A stretch of 64,000 bases of DNA from Adiantum capillus-veneris (Eukaryota; Streptophyta; Polypodiopsida; Polypodiales; Pteridaceae), in contig CM043953.1 of NCBI GenBank assembly GCA_014529385.2, positions 113,399,549 to 113,463,548 of the forward strand, read 5' to 3'. The notes beneath the pieces were generated by a model, which saw only the letters and a program-made list of their open reading frames with translations, did not search any database and had not been told where the DNA came from. The position numbers and the translations under genes are program-made. Below are positions 33,752 through 45,372 of the stretch, one piece after another (the first letter of the stretch is position 1; every line of letters begins with the position of its first letter).

Positions 33752-34860
33752 TCAGGTTTTTTTTAATGACTCATAAGCATAGTCACACTCTACGGTCCAG
33801 TGGAACTCAATAATAAGCTTGTACAAAGGACAAGCTATTATGGAAAAGTTTAAAATAAACCACCTGTAATAACCAACATAGCCCATAAACCTTTGAACTC
33901 CTTTATAGTTTGTAGGTGGTGGCAAATTGGAAATGGCTTTAACTTTGCTCTCATCTATGGAAATCCAGTTTTGGGACACTATATACCCTAAAATGATTCC
34001 ATGTTTAACCCAAAATTGGCATTTGAAAGGGTTTAAGGAGATGCGATACAATCTGTACTTCTCAAACACTTTTCGTAAACATGATAGATGTTCCTTCCAA
34101 GAGAAATAAACACAAAGGTCATCTAAGAAAGCTTCACAAAACTCCGTCAATTATTCTCTAAAAGCAGTGTTTATCAATATTTGGAAGGTAGCAGGGGCAT
34201 TAGTTAAGCCAAAAGCAATAACACAAAATGCGAACACTCCGAATTAGGTTATAAAAGCCATTTTAGCTTGGTCCTCTAGTGCAATTGTGATTTGATTGTA
34301 TCCAGAGTACCCATTTTAAAAGTTATAAGGTTCCTTTCTTGCAACTCTTCAAGCACATGTTCCGAATGTGGCAAGGGGTAATGGTCTCTCCTAGTGGCGG
34401 CATTGACCTTTTTGAGATCCATGCACACTCTGAGTCTCCCATTATTTTTTGGCACATTAACTATTAGAGACACCCATTTTGAGTGCTCAATAGGGTATAT
34501 GAATACGCATATCACAAGATTTTGAATTTCTTCTTGAACAATCTTTGCATACTTAGGATTTATTGGGTAGGGTCATTGTTGGGCTGGCTTAGCCATGCTA
34601 TTCATGGGGATCGTGTGTTGCACCACGGAAGGTGGAACGCCTTTCATATCATGATATGTCCAAGAAAATCTACATTGAATTCCTTGAGAAGTTCTTTAAG
34701 TACATACTCCCAAGTATTTGTCAGATTTTGGGCAATAAAAACAGGTTTTGACTCCTCACCTAGGTCTGCTAACTCTATTTCTTTAACTATTGTGGGACCA
34801 TCATAGACTCCATTGCTTCCATTGATAGGTGTTCCTAGGCCTTTGTATACATAACCTTAC
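33752..34860 (-). pseudogene. Element E reverse transcriptase
   Basis: The upstream part reads WSYHDMKGVPPSVVQHTIPM, then WVSLIVNVPKNNGRLRVCMD, LKKVNAATRRDHYPLP and EHVLEELQ (34276-34515). After stops, FLDDLCVYFSWKEHLSCLRK holds the catalytic Asp pair (FLDD), with KCQFWVKHGIILGYIVS and RFMGYVGYYRWFI. The palm between motifs is broken by stops and frameshifts near 34150-34276. Confidence 0.8.
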
Positions 34861-35779
34861 GTTCCTCTGTGGTGTAGGATTTGAAATGTTCAAGTGCAGG
34901 GTGTAAGTCTGTGGGGTCTTATTGCTCTATGGACTGTGATTTTTCTTCCGCTTCGTTTTGTTGTTGAGCTAACTCTCAATTTTGTCCTCTCCTTTACGAT
35001 ACGGCTCAACTTTGGCTTCTCTGTAGCCTGTAGCTGTGTGATTTCAATGGGTTGTGGACTACACCACATAACGCTTTGAAGGTATTCACCCCATTTATCT
35101 ACCAACTTATGATGAGCATCACAAGCCCCTATATAATTAAGCCATTTTGTGGTAGATTTCTTTTCATTTATTCTAGCACATATAATTGCTCGATATTATC
35201 GCCTCTTATATCTCTTACTCTTCTTGTCTAATTTTTTATTAGGATCGATCTCTAGTGAAGAGTCACTAGATGAATCGCTACTCGTGTCGTCTCCTCTCCC
35301 GAATAGATTCTCATCTCAGGTACCATTGGGTCTTGAGTGGTTCATCCCCACATTTGCACCAAAATTTAACTCAGATTATTCGTCTTCAGTATCAATATCA
35401 ATTGATGATTGTAACTCCAAATTGTGTAGGTTATAGTCTTTTGAGATGCTACTGGTCTCAATGTCAGTCAAGCCTTCATTTGGTAGGTCATTAGAAGCTA
35501 TATGCATTGCTCTAGGTATGAGTGGTGGCATTTCATCCCCCTCATGCGTTACCTAAGTTGTCCCCCTATTTCCCCAAGTGTCTATGGTTGCTGCTAGGTG
35601 GACCAAATCCACATTGTCAAACTTAGTCATCCCAGGTAGAACATCCATATAAGGAGAATCTTCCCCAACATCACTGTCCATTTTACATGTGTAACAATAC
35701 TGCAATGGAGCCGAGTGAATTGTGATGTCACATCTATGATCAATTATAAATCTATTTCCTAGAGTATGTGCTCGACTAG
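34861..35779 (-). pseudogene. Element E spacer between protease and RT
   Basis: Short open pieces (for example 35553-35852 with YCYTCKMDSDVGEDSPYMD; 34890-35105) of an acidic, poorly conserved region. Element F has a similarly placed spacer (61812-62950). Confidence 0.45.
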
Positions 35780-36300
35780 TTACAAGATCGACACGAATGA
35801 CGAAGTCTTGGAACTGCAAGTAGACATGGTTTTTAGACCAGTCATGCACCACTTTTGCTTCATGAAAAGACGTCTTAAGATCATTTTATATGACATAGTG
35901 TGCTTGGAAAAATCCATAACAATGAAGGTATTCCTTATGTTGTGTCCAAAGACCTTGATCTTGAGATCCTCTAGCATCCCAATAGGTTTAACAATAGTCC
36001 CATTGGCCATCTTTATTACTCCGTTTGTAGTCCCAAGGTGAGATTTTCCCATAGATTCCTAGCAATTCTTAGTCACAATGCTAACCCCAACGCCACCATC
36101 AAGGATTCCCTTCACAGTTAATCCCTTGGTAGTGATTGATATGGTCACATTGGGGAATTTCAAACTCCGAGAAAAAACATTTCGAGCAATCATAAAACCG
36201 AGCAGAGCCAAACATGATTGATATAAAGGAAAATAATAAAAGGCATTTGCATAACAAAAGACATACAATAGTTTAGCTATCCATAGACACCTTCCCCCCT
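35780..36300 (-). pseudogene. Element E protease
   Basis: Minus strand: TISITTKGLTVKGILDGGVG, with the aspartic protease motif LDGG, then VSIVTKNC, a TAG at 36059-36061, and on in the same frame GVIKMANGTIVKPIGMLEDL and NTFIVMDFSKH. The upstream coding sequence is interrupted by a 90-bp (CT)n tract. Confidence 0.7.
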
Positions 36301-36308
36301 CCCCCACC

Positions 36309-36310
<2 letters not shown>

Positions 36311-36401
<91 letters not shown>
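36311..36401. repeat. (CT)n microsatellite
   Basis: About 90 bp of nearly perfect CT units inside the upstream part of element E's protease region; a second CT run lies at 36556-36605. Confidence 0.95.
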
Positions 36402-36405
<4 letters not shown>

Positions 36406-36529
36406 GCACATCCTTACAGACCCAGCTTGTAGTAGTTGTAATTTTATTTCGGTTCTTTTTTATTCCGGACATGATATCAGATTCACTATGTTGTAACAGC
36501 TTGGTCTCATAGGTCATTTTGGCCTTTTG

Positions 36530-37290
36530 AAGACGTTAATATATCATTTCATTTCTCTCTCTCTCTCTCTCTCTCTTGCTCTCTCTCTCTCTCTCTCTCT
36601 CTCTCTAAAATGTATTTCTTGGGGAATGCTTACAAGTATGGATGCTAACCAACCAACCGCACAAATGTTACAATTAGGTATTCCTGACACAAACGGACCT
36701 ATGCACCTAGGTACGCAGACCAAACAGGAGAGAGATATATATTCAAAGCCTTGTTTGGGTATGCTCATAACATCACCCACATAAATATCATCATCATCAT
36801 ATCCATTTGCAGCTTTCAAATCATGCACTTAAATGTTGAAACCCCATTACATCGTGTAATGGAGTAGAGAATGTCCCCTCTCTCGATGTGGTGCGTAGGT
36901 GGTATACTTGGGTTTGCTTGGTTTGCAGAGAAATGTCTTAAATATATTTTAGATTCTCTATGCAGCGCCACAGAGAACGTCAAGGCTTGTTGTTTTTTCC
37001 ACCACTATGTCTTTATTGTGTTTCTGGCTGGCTTAGCACGTGACATGCTCTCGGGTTTCTTCTAAGCTGCAAGTAGTAAACGACCCCACAAGCACAAGTC
37101 GCAATATTTGGCTACATTGGAAAACCTCTCTCTCTCTCTCTCTCTCTCTCTTTTCATACATGAATTGAAACAGATTATAGTGAAGAAATCATGAGCTTCT
37201 ATTGAAGAGAAGCTATGCAAGGAAAGGAATGGCCAACTACAATGGGGCCCATTTATTTAAAAGGTAACAACAACTTGGAAAATCTAGTAT
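36530..37290. other. stretch without a supported gene
   Basis: Contains CT runs at 36556-36605 and 37126-37151 and a minus-strand open piece (36620-36828) of unknown nature. Nothing else supported. Confidence 0.45.
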
Positions 37291-37313
37291 CTAAGAGTGG
37301 TAGAGTTTAGTTT

Positions 37314-37658
37314 TCAGGACTTGGTAGAGACTTGTACAATGAGTGTCGTGGGGTAGCTTGAAACCGCAGCTGAGATGGAGGCAAGGATGATGGGGCAATT
37401 GAGGAGGCCCAGCATGCCCAACGGGATATTGTTGCACACACACGGCATCGATGCCGATTTGATGACCTGACAACATTCACTCGCCAACGCCGGCCTTGGT
37501 GGTGCCGCCCCCATCACGTAATTGACACACTTCATTCTTAGGCCCTTCAAGGCGGTCAAGCACAACGCTGCCCCCTGAACCACCTCCGCTCCCTGCAGGG
37601 CCCCACAACATGCCATGAGCACAAGGATAGAAGCTATCCCCACTTTCAAGCTCGCCAT
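37314..37658 (-). CDS. Non-specific lipid-transfer-protein-like gene, frameshifted at its end
   Basis: 114 codons. Residues 1-24 form a secretory signal peptide (MASLKVGIASILVLMACCGA). The mature part shows the eight-cysteine pattern start: Cys33, Cys44, CC at 62-63, CVC at 73-75. The last two cysteines expected in the family are absent from this frame; in the next frame the DNA reads SCGFKLPHDTHC, a good match to the usual end. So a single-base frameshift near codon 95 probably destroys the fold, unless it is a sequence error. Such proteins are secreted and bind lipids in the cell wall. I saw no intron, and a (CT)n tract follows upstream at 37736. Confidence 0.7.
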   Translation of the reverse strand: MASLKVGIASILVLMACCGALQGAEVVQGAALCLTALKGLRMKCVNYVMGAAPPRPALASECCQVIKSASMPCVCNNIPLGMLGLLNCPIILASISAAVSSYPTTLIVQVSTKS

Positions 37659-37734
37659 GTCTGCTTCACTTCACCATGAAGTTTGCTTGATCTGCACCGC
37701 ACCCTGATTGCGCTTAGATCTGGAGGCGATGATC

Positions 37735-37735
<1 letters not shown>

Positions 37736-37808
<73 letters not shown>
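37736..37808. repeat. (CT)n microsatellite
   Basis: About 36 CT units with a single interruption, just upstream (minus sense) of the lipid-transfer-protein-like gene. Confidence 0.95.
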
Positions 37809-37810
<2 letters not shown>

Positions 37811-37928
37811 ACAAACCCTAAGAAAAACTGCTGGAAATAGTCGGGTGCTGCTGGAAACAGCCCGCGCCGGAGTGTTTCCAACAATTTTGTCCGCCCGACT
37901 GTTTCCAACAGTTTTTCTTTAGGTTTTT

Positions 37929-38088
<160 letters not shown>

Positions 38089-38166
38089 TGGCAGGTGTTA
38101 AAATACCCACTATTGGAAGCTACGAGAGAATCTGGTGTCTGATCCAACCACCTCACTCGTGAAGAC

Positions 38167-38169
<3 letters not shown>

Positions 38170-38210
<41 letters not shown>

Positions 38211-38338
38211 ACGAGCTACGAGAGAATCTGGTGTCTGATCTAACCACCTCACCCGTGAACACGAGCTACGAGAGAATCTCGTGCCTGACCCAACCACCTA
38301 ACCCGTGAAGACGTCTCTCTCTCTCTCTCTCTCTCTCT
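38170..38338. repeat. Two (CT)n microsatellites with a repeated GAGCTACGAGAGAATC-type unit between
   Basis: CT runs at 38170-38209 and 38313-38338; the ~50-bp unit with CTACGAGAGAATCT...AACCACCT occurs three times between 38119 and 38310. Confidence 0.85.
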
Positions 38339-38559
38339 ACCAAAACCCTAATTTTTTTTGTTGAAAACAGTATGCACCGGCGGAGACATTTTTTAGCAAT
38401 TTTTTTAAAAAGTTTATATTGACGGATACTGGTGCCACTGCTCTTGAGGAGCTACGGGAGATATGGGTAGGCTCGCAGGATTGCGCCAGAGGGATGGCAA
38501 CACATCTGTGCCTCCAAGAATTCAGACACTAGATTTGAGCTCGCAAGCAAGAGCACTAC

Positions 38560-38980
38560 TGTTGCAACTACCACAATCTTTGCTTTAGCTTTAGCAGCCT
38601 CATGCTTTTGCATGTCATACATGATTTATTTTTGCAATTGCTTGTCAGCTACCAATATCTCCTCAATTTCATTCTTGTATTCCTTGAGCATCACATGCAT
38701 GCAGTCCATCAACATTCCTGTCAAACAATGGATTATTCTTGTTTTCAAGTAACCTGCATCCACCCAAAAAAAGGGATTGAAGTGCCTTTCCTAGAATAAT
38801 CTCGTGTTATGAATTTTACCTCTTGAGATCAATGAAGATGGGTATTGCATTTTGTACAAGGTTTTGGTTGGCCAGTTGTGACACAACCCTTCCCTTGGCT
38901 GCTGCAAAAGCTGCTGCTCCATCTTCTTCTCCTTCAAAGTTCTCCGCAGCTGCAGCTCTTCTCAACTCATTGATTCACCT
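38560..38980 (-). pseudogene. Condensin HEAT-subunit (CAP-D-like) gene fragment, intron retained
   Basis: Minus-strand exon from about 38973 to 38820 reads NELRRAAAAENFEGEEDGAA, then RVVSQLANQNLVQNAIPIFI and DLK. A 66-bp intron follows (GT at 38819, AG at 38754). The next exon gives LLENKNNPL, then after a frameshift MLKEYKNEIEEILVADKQLQ and, past an in-frame TAA, IMYDMQKHEAAKAKA. This resembles the conserved C-terminal region of condensin D subunits (ADKQL...YDM-K). Because the intron is kept, it is a copied genomic fragment and not a retrocopy. It is clearly broken. The assignment is from memory of the family. Confidence 0.65.
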
Positions 38981-38991
38981 ATAGAGTCTTG

Positions 38992-39690
<699 letters not shown>

Positions 39691-39761
39691 TGGTTGGCAT
39701 GGTAGTGGCATCAAACCCTCCAATTTTTGGTAGCGAGAGAGAGGTTTCTCAAATCACCTAT

Positions 39762-39767
<6 letters not shown>

Positions 39768-39825
<58 letters not shown>
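39768..39825. repeat. (GA)n microsatellite at the 3' side of the LINE
   Basis: About 29 GA units. A 25-bp sequence at 39697-39721 (GCATGGTAGTGGCATCAAAC...) to its left recurs at 42002-42025 beyond the LINE. Confidence 0.95.
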
Positions 39826-39830
<5 letters not shown>

Positions 39831-40102
39831 TATCATCCTCAGAGGTCAAATATGACCTATGGGACCAAATGAACATGTCACTTGGTGTGAGTGGAGGTCA
39901 TAAGTAATTCTCGATGCTCAAAAATGGCTGAAATGAGAGCCGCAATAGAGAGTCCACGTCGTGGTTGGAAGAGGAAGGTATGTAGGGAGAGCTCACGCCT
40001 GAATATATGGGGAAAAGAGGACCTAATGTGGTCAAAAGCTGAGCACTCAAGTAGAGTGTGGTACTCACTCTCTCGCACTTGGCGAGGGCATAAGGTGCAA
40101 AG

Positions 40103-41299
40103 TCAATGAGACTCCTCGCCACTGCCCCAACGTCCTGTTTCGTAGCGTAGTGAATGGGAGCTAAGACGAATGGAGGCAATGGTGCAGATTGCACTCAATG
40201 GGATGGGCTCAAGGATGTAGGGATGGGTTTGGTTACCGCGTTTGGAGAAGAAGAGAGATTTGTAGTTTGGGGCAATGTGTGTGGTGTAATGGCTGAAGCG
40301 AGAACCTCCAGATTTATCCCAAGCCATGATACATTGGCGTTGTAAGAATGCCTCATTAACTTGGGATTCGATCGACGCATCCTTGACCAAGTGACATGCA
40401 TCCCATCTTCCAAACCATTTCTTGATGTCAAGCATCCACCCCGAACTTAGTACTTTGCTCTTGTATGTCTTTTGGACCTTTTGACTTGCTTCATATGCGA
40501 TTCTAGGAAGTCGATACAAAGGGCTACGTTGTGTCTTAAGCATGTACTCCACAACCCTTTGCATGCCCAAGACCTCAATGGGAAGTGATCCGGACTCAAG
40601 AAGTAAGAGCATGTAGGGTGTTTGTGTCTTGACTTGGAGAAAGTTGGTGAGAAAACACTTTTGGACATTCTTAAACTCTTTCCAAGTAGACTTCTCGATG
40701 CTATTACTCCACACCTCCACTCCATAAAGAAGCACCGGTGTCACCAATGTGTCAAAGAGGTACTTTTTGAGAGCCCAACACTTGATCTCTCCAGCATTGC
40801 TCATATTCTCAAATGCATAATAAGGCCTCTTTCTGGCTTCCAAACGACACATTGCGCAATTCTTCCATCTATGATTGGATGGAACCTCAAGGCCAAGGTA
40901 CTTGAAGCTATCTACCTCTTCAAGTTGCTCATTGTTGTATACAATGCATGGATTTTCATCATTGAGGGTCTTTACAAGCATAACCTTGGTTTTGGACCCA
41001 TTCACGATTAGGCCGCTATGTAAGCAAAAGCGTTCCAAGACACTCATAAGCTTTTGTGCATCTTCTAAGGTTTGTGCCAAGAGCACTACATCATCGGCAT
41101 AAAGCAAAAGCATGATCACCTCATTTCCGATCTTAACCTTTTCTATGTCTTCTTGTTGCATAAAATCAAGAACCATGCATTCCAATTCATCAATGAGTAG
41201 CCCAAAGAGGGTTGGGGAAAGTGGGCATCCTTGTTTGACACCAATGGTGCTTGCAATTTTTTTTGAAATTCCATCTCCCATACGTAGTCGACATATCAC
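40103..41299 (-). pseudogene. LINE reverse transcriptase, palm to C-terminus
   Basis: 398 codons: GVKQGCPLSPTLFGLLIDEL (RT motif 4), IMLLLYADDVVLLA (catalytic YADD intact), LNDENPCIVYNNEQLEEVDSF, KYLGLEVPSNHRWK, and the C-terminal ASIRLSSHSLRYETGRW. The final Cys/His part lies in another frame at 39878-40078 (ESEYHTLLECSAFDHIRSSF), so a frameshift near 40100 splits it. The upstream frame ends at TAA 41303-41305 in the same phase. Confidence 0.85.
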
Positions 41300-41302
41300 T
41301 TT

Positions 41303-41936
41303 TTAGTAGATGCGAAAGACTAAATGCATAAATTCTCTCGGCACTTGAAGGCTTTGCATTCGTCTCCAAAGATTTCCTCGCGGTACCATGTCAAAAGCTT
41401 TCTTGAAATCCACAAAGCAACAATACAACTTTTTTCCTTTCAATTGAGGCGCTTCCATAGAAATTCGAAGAGTGACAAGGTGATCAATAGTGCTATGATG
41501 ATTTCGAAAACCTGCTTGGCCTAGCGCACGTTTGTTGTTCTTTTCAGCCCATTCACTTATCTTCATCTCCATGATACATCCAAATAACTTTGCCATCAAA
41601 GAACCAACCATTATAGTGAGATAGTTGTTCACATTGTTTACATCTCCTCCTTTGTGCAAAGGTTTGATCCAATTTTCACTCCAATCATGAGGCATGCCAT
41701 GCTGAAGTGCAAGGTTAAACATATTGCATATCCAATATTGTGTTTTCTTGCTTGTCCATTTAATCATTTCAACCTTGACACCTTGAAGGTCCCCTGTCTT
41801 GCGGGTAGCAAGTTTCTCAAGCGCGCAACATACATCTTCAATGGTAAAGAAAGGAGGCATAAATGGAAGGGAGCTACAACACTCCATTTTATCAACATTG
41901 GGTTGCTCATAGAGGTTCTTGCAATGCATATACATA
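41303..41936 (-). pseudogene. LINE reverse transcriptase, N-terminal part
   Basis: Reads FTIEDVCCALEKLATRKTGD, GDVNNVNNYLTIMVGSLMAK (RT motif 1), ALGQAGFRNHHSTIDHLVTL and CCFVDFKKAFDMVPRGNLWR (motif with the first catalytic Asp). Its open frame runs back into the (GA)n tract, where coding similarity ends. Ends at TAA after VFRIY, just before CRLRMGDG. Confidence 0.85.

Positions 41937-41939
<3 letters not shown>

Positions 41940-42000
<61 letters not shown>
41940..42000. repeat. (GA)n microsatellite at the 5' side of the LINE
   Basis: About 30 GA units at the point where LINE coding sequence stops. Confidence 0.95.
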
Positions 42001-42002
<2 letters not shown>

Positions 42003-42258
42003 CATGGTAGCGACATCAAACCTCCAAAAACTAAAAAAAAACCCAAAAAACTCATAAAAAATATTTTGTGGCTGCAATATTGATAGAATGCCAAATGAGG
42101 TGCTCTTAATAGCAAAGCTCAATGTTTGTGAGAAAGTAGCTTGATTTTTTGTTTTCTCGATAATGTTCGCTTGCCGTTTGGTAAGACTCGTCGCATCGGA
42201 TTCATCGCCTTCAAAGTATTGTCCCAACTTGTTAACATGTATTTCAACAACAGAGTTC

Positions 42259-43662
42259 TCATCTAGGTTGGGTTGTGGATCTAAGTGTTCCTCCTCTATT
42301 GGCACTTCCCTTGCTCCATGCATTTGTGCAAATTGTGATAGCCTCGACTTTCAGTTCTCCATTGAGAAAAGCTTGAAGAGCTAAGAATAGCTCGAGGTCT
42401 CCATATAGTTTGGACATGATGTTGGCTCTAACTTTTGAAGCCATGAAATCCATAAATTTGGCAATATTTAACGGCAACTGTTGGGCTTCAGTCCCTTGAT
42501 GTGGGGAAGATGCAATCTCCATTTCTTTGATAGGGTAAGGTAATCCCTCTGTAAACATTCTCTTCAACAAGAAGGGAGTACGCCCACTTTCCCATGACTT
42601 TAAGTCACTTTCTTCTTGGATGACACTTGGTATGGCTAGTGGTCTATGGACTTTGTGAGTCTGCTTTTGTGTAGGGAACACTGTGTTTGTAATCTGGTTC
42701 TGCATAGGTGCTGGCTCTAGATCCCTTTGGGTCTCTTCTACCAAACCCTTTAATTGCTTGACTCGCTCGATCTCCTCTGTAGGGTTTGGATAAGTTCATA
42801 TCTTCTTATTGGGTCCTGGCCATTGTGACTCATGACAATCTTTCTTGTTTTTTTTCTTTTCTAGTGGTCGTTTTAGTCTCCATGGTCTCACCTGAATTAG
42901 AATCCTCTTCAGCATTGTTCAAATATACGGGATAGTCACCAGTCCCTATGTTGGTCTTTGAACTGGGGTTTGACTTTGCTGCTTTTTGCGATCTCTTCCT
43001 TCATGTTTTCTTCTTCTTCTGAGATTGGGCAATTGATGTTGTGTCTCTTTCTTCAAGAATATAATTTTGGTTTTGGAGCATTAATCGTGTGAGTACATTT
43101 ACTGCTACCACATGTGTACTTTGTGTTGGCTCCTCACTAACCTCAAATTAAATTCAATGGCGTGATCTTTGGCGCATTAGGATTATTAGGACATTGGGAA
43201 ATCAAATGATCTATGCCACATCAATTGCACATGAGTACCGGCATTGTAATGTGCTTGATTGATTTAGTGTGGCATTCTTTTGTAGCCTAATAGGAGACTC
43301 GGCTACACGATGTGGACCCCCACACTTGTAGCATTGAAGAGGTGCTCTCTTGGCAGTGTAATTGATATTTTGGGCTCTTGCCGCAAGAGCAGCTACTTGA
43401 TAGACATGTTTGACTTGTCCCCAATAGTCCTCCATGTAATATTGTGGACTTTCTTTGAGCACATCAATCCCATAGGCAACATTAGGGTCTATGTCTTCCT
43501 CACAGCCTTCCAATAGATGACTCACAACCCACTTGATTCACATAAGTGATTCTCAAATGTGGTGGTTGCGGTCCTAGCACTGGAGATGGTAAGGGTATTG
43601 TTTGAAAAACATTTTGGGCCCTAGGGACCATGTGTTGTGACGTTTGTTCAAGAGGTGGGGCC
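42259..43662 (-). pseudogene. Element E gag, second part: zinc knuckles and downstream region
   Basis: Continues gag after copia H. It shows PPLEQTSQHMVPRAQ, a frame break, then MSHLLEGCEEDIDPNVAYGI, a damaged knuckle CYKCGGPHRVAESP, and a second knuckle CGIDHLISQC preceded by an in-frame TGA (near 43220). Next comes an acidic helical segment (EEIERVKQLKGLVEETQRDL) and the 161-codon frame 42259-42744 of unknown function. Element F has the same double-knuckle order (60140-60250). Confidence 0.65.
43658..43662. repeat. Target-site duplication of copia H (left)
   Basis: GGGCC, repeated at 49403-49407. Confidence 0.95.
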
Positions 43663-43902
43663 TATAGAGTGCGCAGGTGATGGAGAAGGTAGGAAAGAAG
43701 ACTACACACACACACCAACACACATCGACACACACACACATACACACACAATCGTTACCTTGCAGCAGCAGCCATTCAACGTACTGCTCTCACTCTTCTT
43801 CTCTTTGAACTATTATCCAAAGTATATTTACAACATAGTATAGTCAGTGTCTGGTCGCCCATAGCACAATGGACATATTCTTTAACATCATATTCTTTAA
43901 CA
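43663..43902 (-). repeat. Element H 3' LTR
   Basis: 240 bp; starts TATAGAGTG where the other copy has TGTAGAGTG, so the terminal dinucleotide is mutated. Contains a CA-rich stretch at 43702-43750. Confidence 0.93.
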
Positions 43903-45082
43903 CTCCCCCTCAAGCTCAGAGTGAGTTTGCATATGATGGATTCCCAATGCTTCACCAAAGTAGCAAAACTTATCCTTTCCAAGAGCTTTTGTAAATATAT
44001 CCGCAACTTGATCATTTGTCTTCACATACACCAAATCAATCTCATCTGCCAAAACTTTTTCTCTAATGAAGTGATAATGTACTTCAATGTGTTTGGTGCG
44101 AGCATGGTAAACTGGATTCTTTGCCAACATGATGCTGCTAATATTGTCACAATATATAATGACACTGTCAAGATAATCAAAACCAAAGTCTACCATAAGT
44201 ACTCTCAACCATGACTCTTCACATGCTGCCAAAGCTGCTCCACGATATTCAGCTTGTGTACTTGGTAATACTACAGTTGATTGCTTCTTGCTTCTCCGAC
44301 TTATCATACCATTGCCAATGGAAAATGCATAACCACTTGTAGATCTTCTATCCATAAAATCTCTTGCCCAATCTGCATCTGTGTAACCATAAAGACAAGG
44401 CTTCCCATTCTTTTCATAAAACATTCCATAACTGACAATGGCTTTCACATATCTCATAATCCGTATCACTGCATCAAGATGACTTTTACATGGCTTTTGC
44501 ATGAATTGACTCACAACACCCACTGCATAACTCAAATCTGGCCTTGTTATTGTCAAGTAAATAAGACTTCCAACCATCTTGCGATACATAGTGACATCTT
44601 CAATGTAATTTCCATCATCAATCAACTTCACATTTTGATCAAGAGGTGTATCAACCGGTTTTCACGCTGTCATTCCATACTTCTCAAGAATATCCAACGT
44701 GTATTGTCTTTGTATCATCCAAATTCCTGATAAAGTGTTGACACTTTCAATTCCCAAGAAATATCTCAACTCACCAAGGTCCTTCATGTTGAATTCTCTC
44801 AACAAACTCTTCTTGACATGCAAAATTTGCTCATCATGACTTCCAGTGAGAATATAGTCATCAACATAGATAACAATAACGACGATCTCTCCATCAACAT
44901 GCTTCCAAAAAAATGAGTGATCAGCAGTAGATTGTTTAAATCCAATCTTCTTCAACAATCTGGTTATCTTTTCACACCAAGCTCTAGATGCTTGCTTCAA
45001 ACCATACAATGCTTTCTTCAACTTACACACATAATATGGAAACTCTGGATGTTGATAACCCTCTGGCTGTATCATATAAACT
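43897..45082 (-). pseudogene. Element H RT C-terminal part and RNase H
   Basis: Two open pieces. 44662-45075: LKKALYGLKQASRAWCEKI, FFWKHVDGEIVVIVIYVDDY (YVDD intact), REFNMKDLGELRYFLGIE, ending in TGA after EKYGMTA. 43897-44631: RKMVGSLIYLTITRPDLSYA, RNase H motifs YTDADWARD, STQAEYRG and YCDNISSI (all catalytic acids kept) and HIEVHYHFIREKV. Stops at 45073 and 44659 break the frame. Confidence 0.88.
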
Positions 45083-45369
45083 TATTCTTCCAAGTCACCA
45101 TTCAAGAATGCATTATCGACATCCATTTTTCGTAACTTCCAACCGAACATACTTGCCATTGCTATCACCAATTTGACTGTTGTCATCTTTGCAACTGGAA
45201 TAAATGTCTCATCATAATCAAGACCTTTTGTTTGTGCATAACCTTTAGCAACAAGCCTCGCTTTGTATCTTTCCACACTACCATCTGACTTGCACTTTGA
45301 CTTTGTATAACCATTTTGAACCAATTGCTTTCTTTCCACTTGGCAAACGAACCAAATCCCAAGTGTCAT
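45082..45369 (-). pseudogene. Element H RT N-terminal part
   Basis: ERYKARLVAKGYAQTKGLDYDETF and KMDVDNAFLNGDLEE, then TAA at 45082-45084 where Glu is usual. Joins the 937-codon upstream frame through a frameshift at about 45370. Confidence 0.85.
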
Positions 45370-45372
45370 TCT

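Larger units (their letters stand above)
39878..41940 (-). mobile_element. 5'-truncated LINE (non-LTR retrotransposon)
   Basis: Minus-strand RT with its C-terminal region but no endonuclease or ORF1, the usual result of incomplete reverse transcription. Three pieces: 41303-41936, 40103-41299 and 39878-40078, separated by a TAA and a frameshift. It is bracketed by (GA)n tracts (39768-39825 and 41940-42000) and by a near-identical 24-25-bp direct repeat (39697 and 42002). It sits next to the gag of element E. Confidence 0.85.

Noticed and set aside
43637..43843. 68-codon frame with a Thr-His repeat
   Set aside because: Lies in the LTR of copia H and is caused by its CA-rich stretch.
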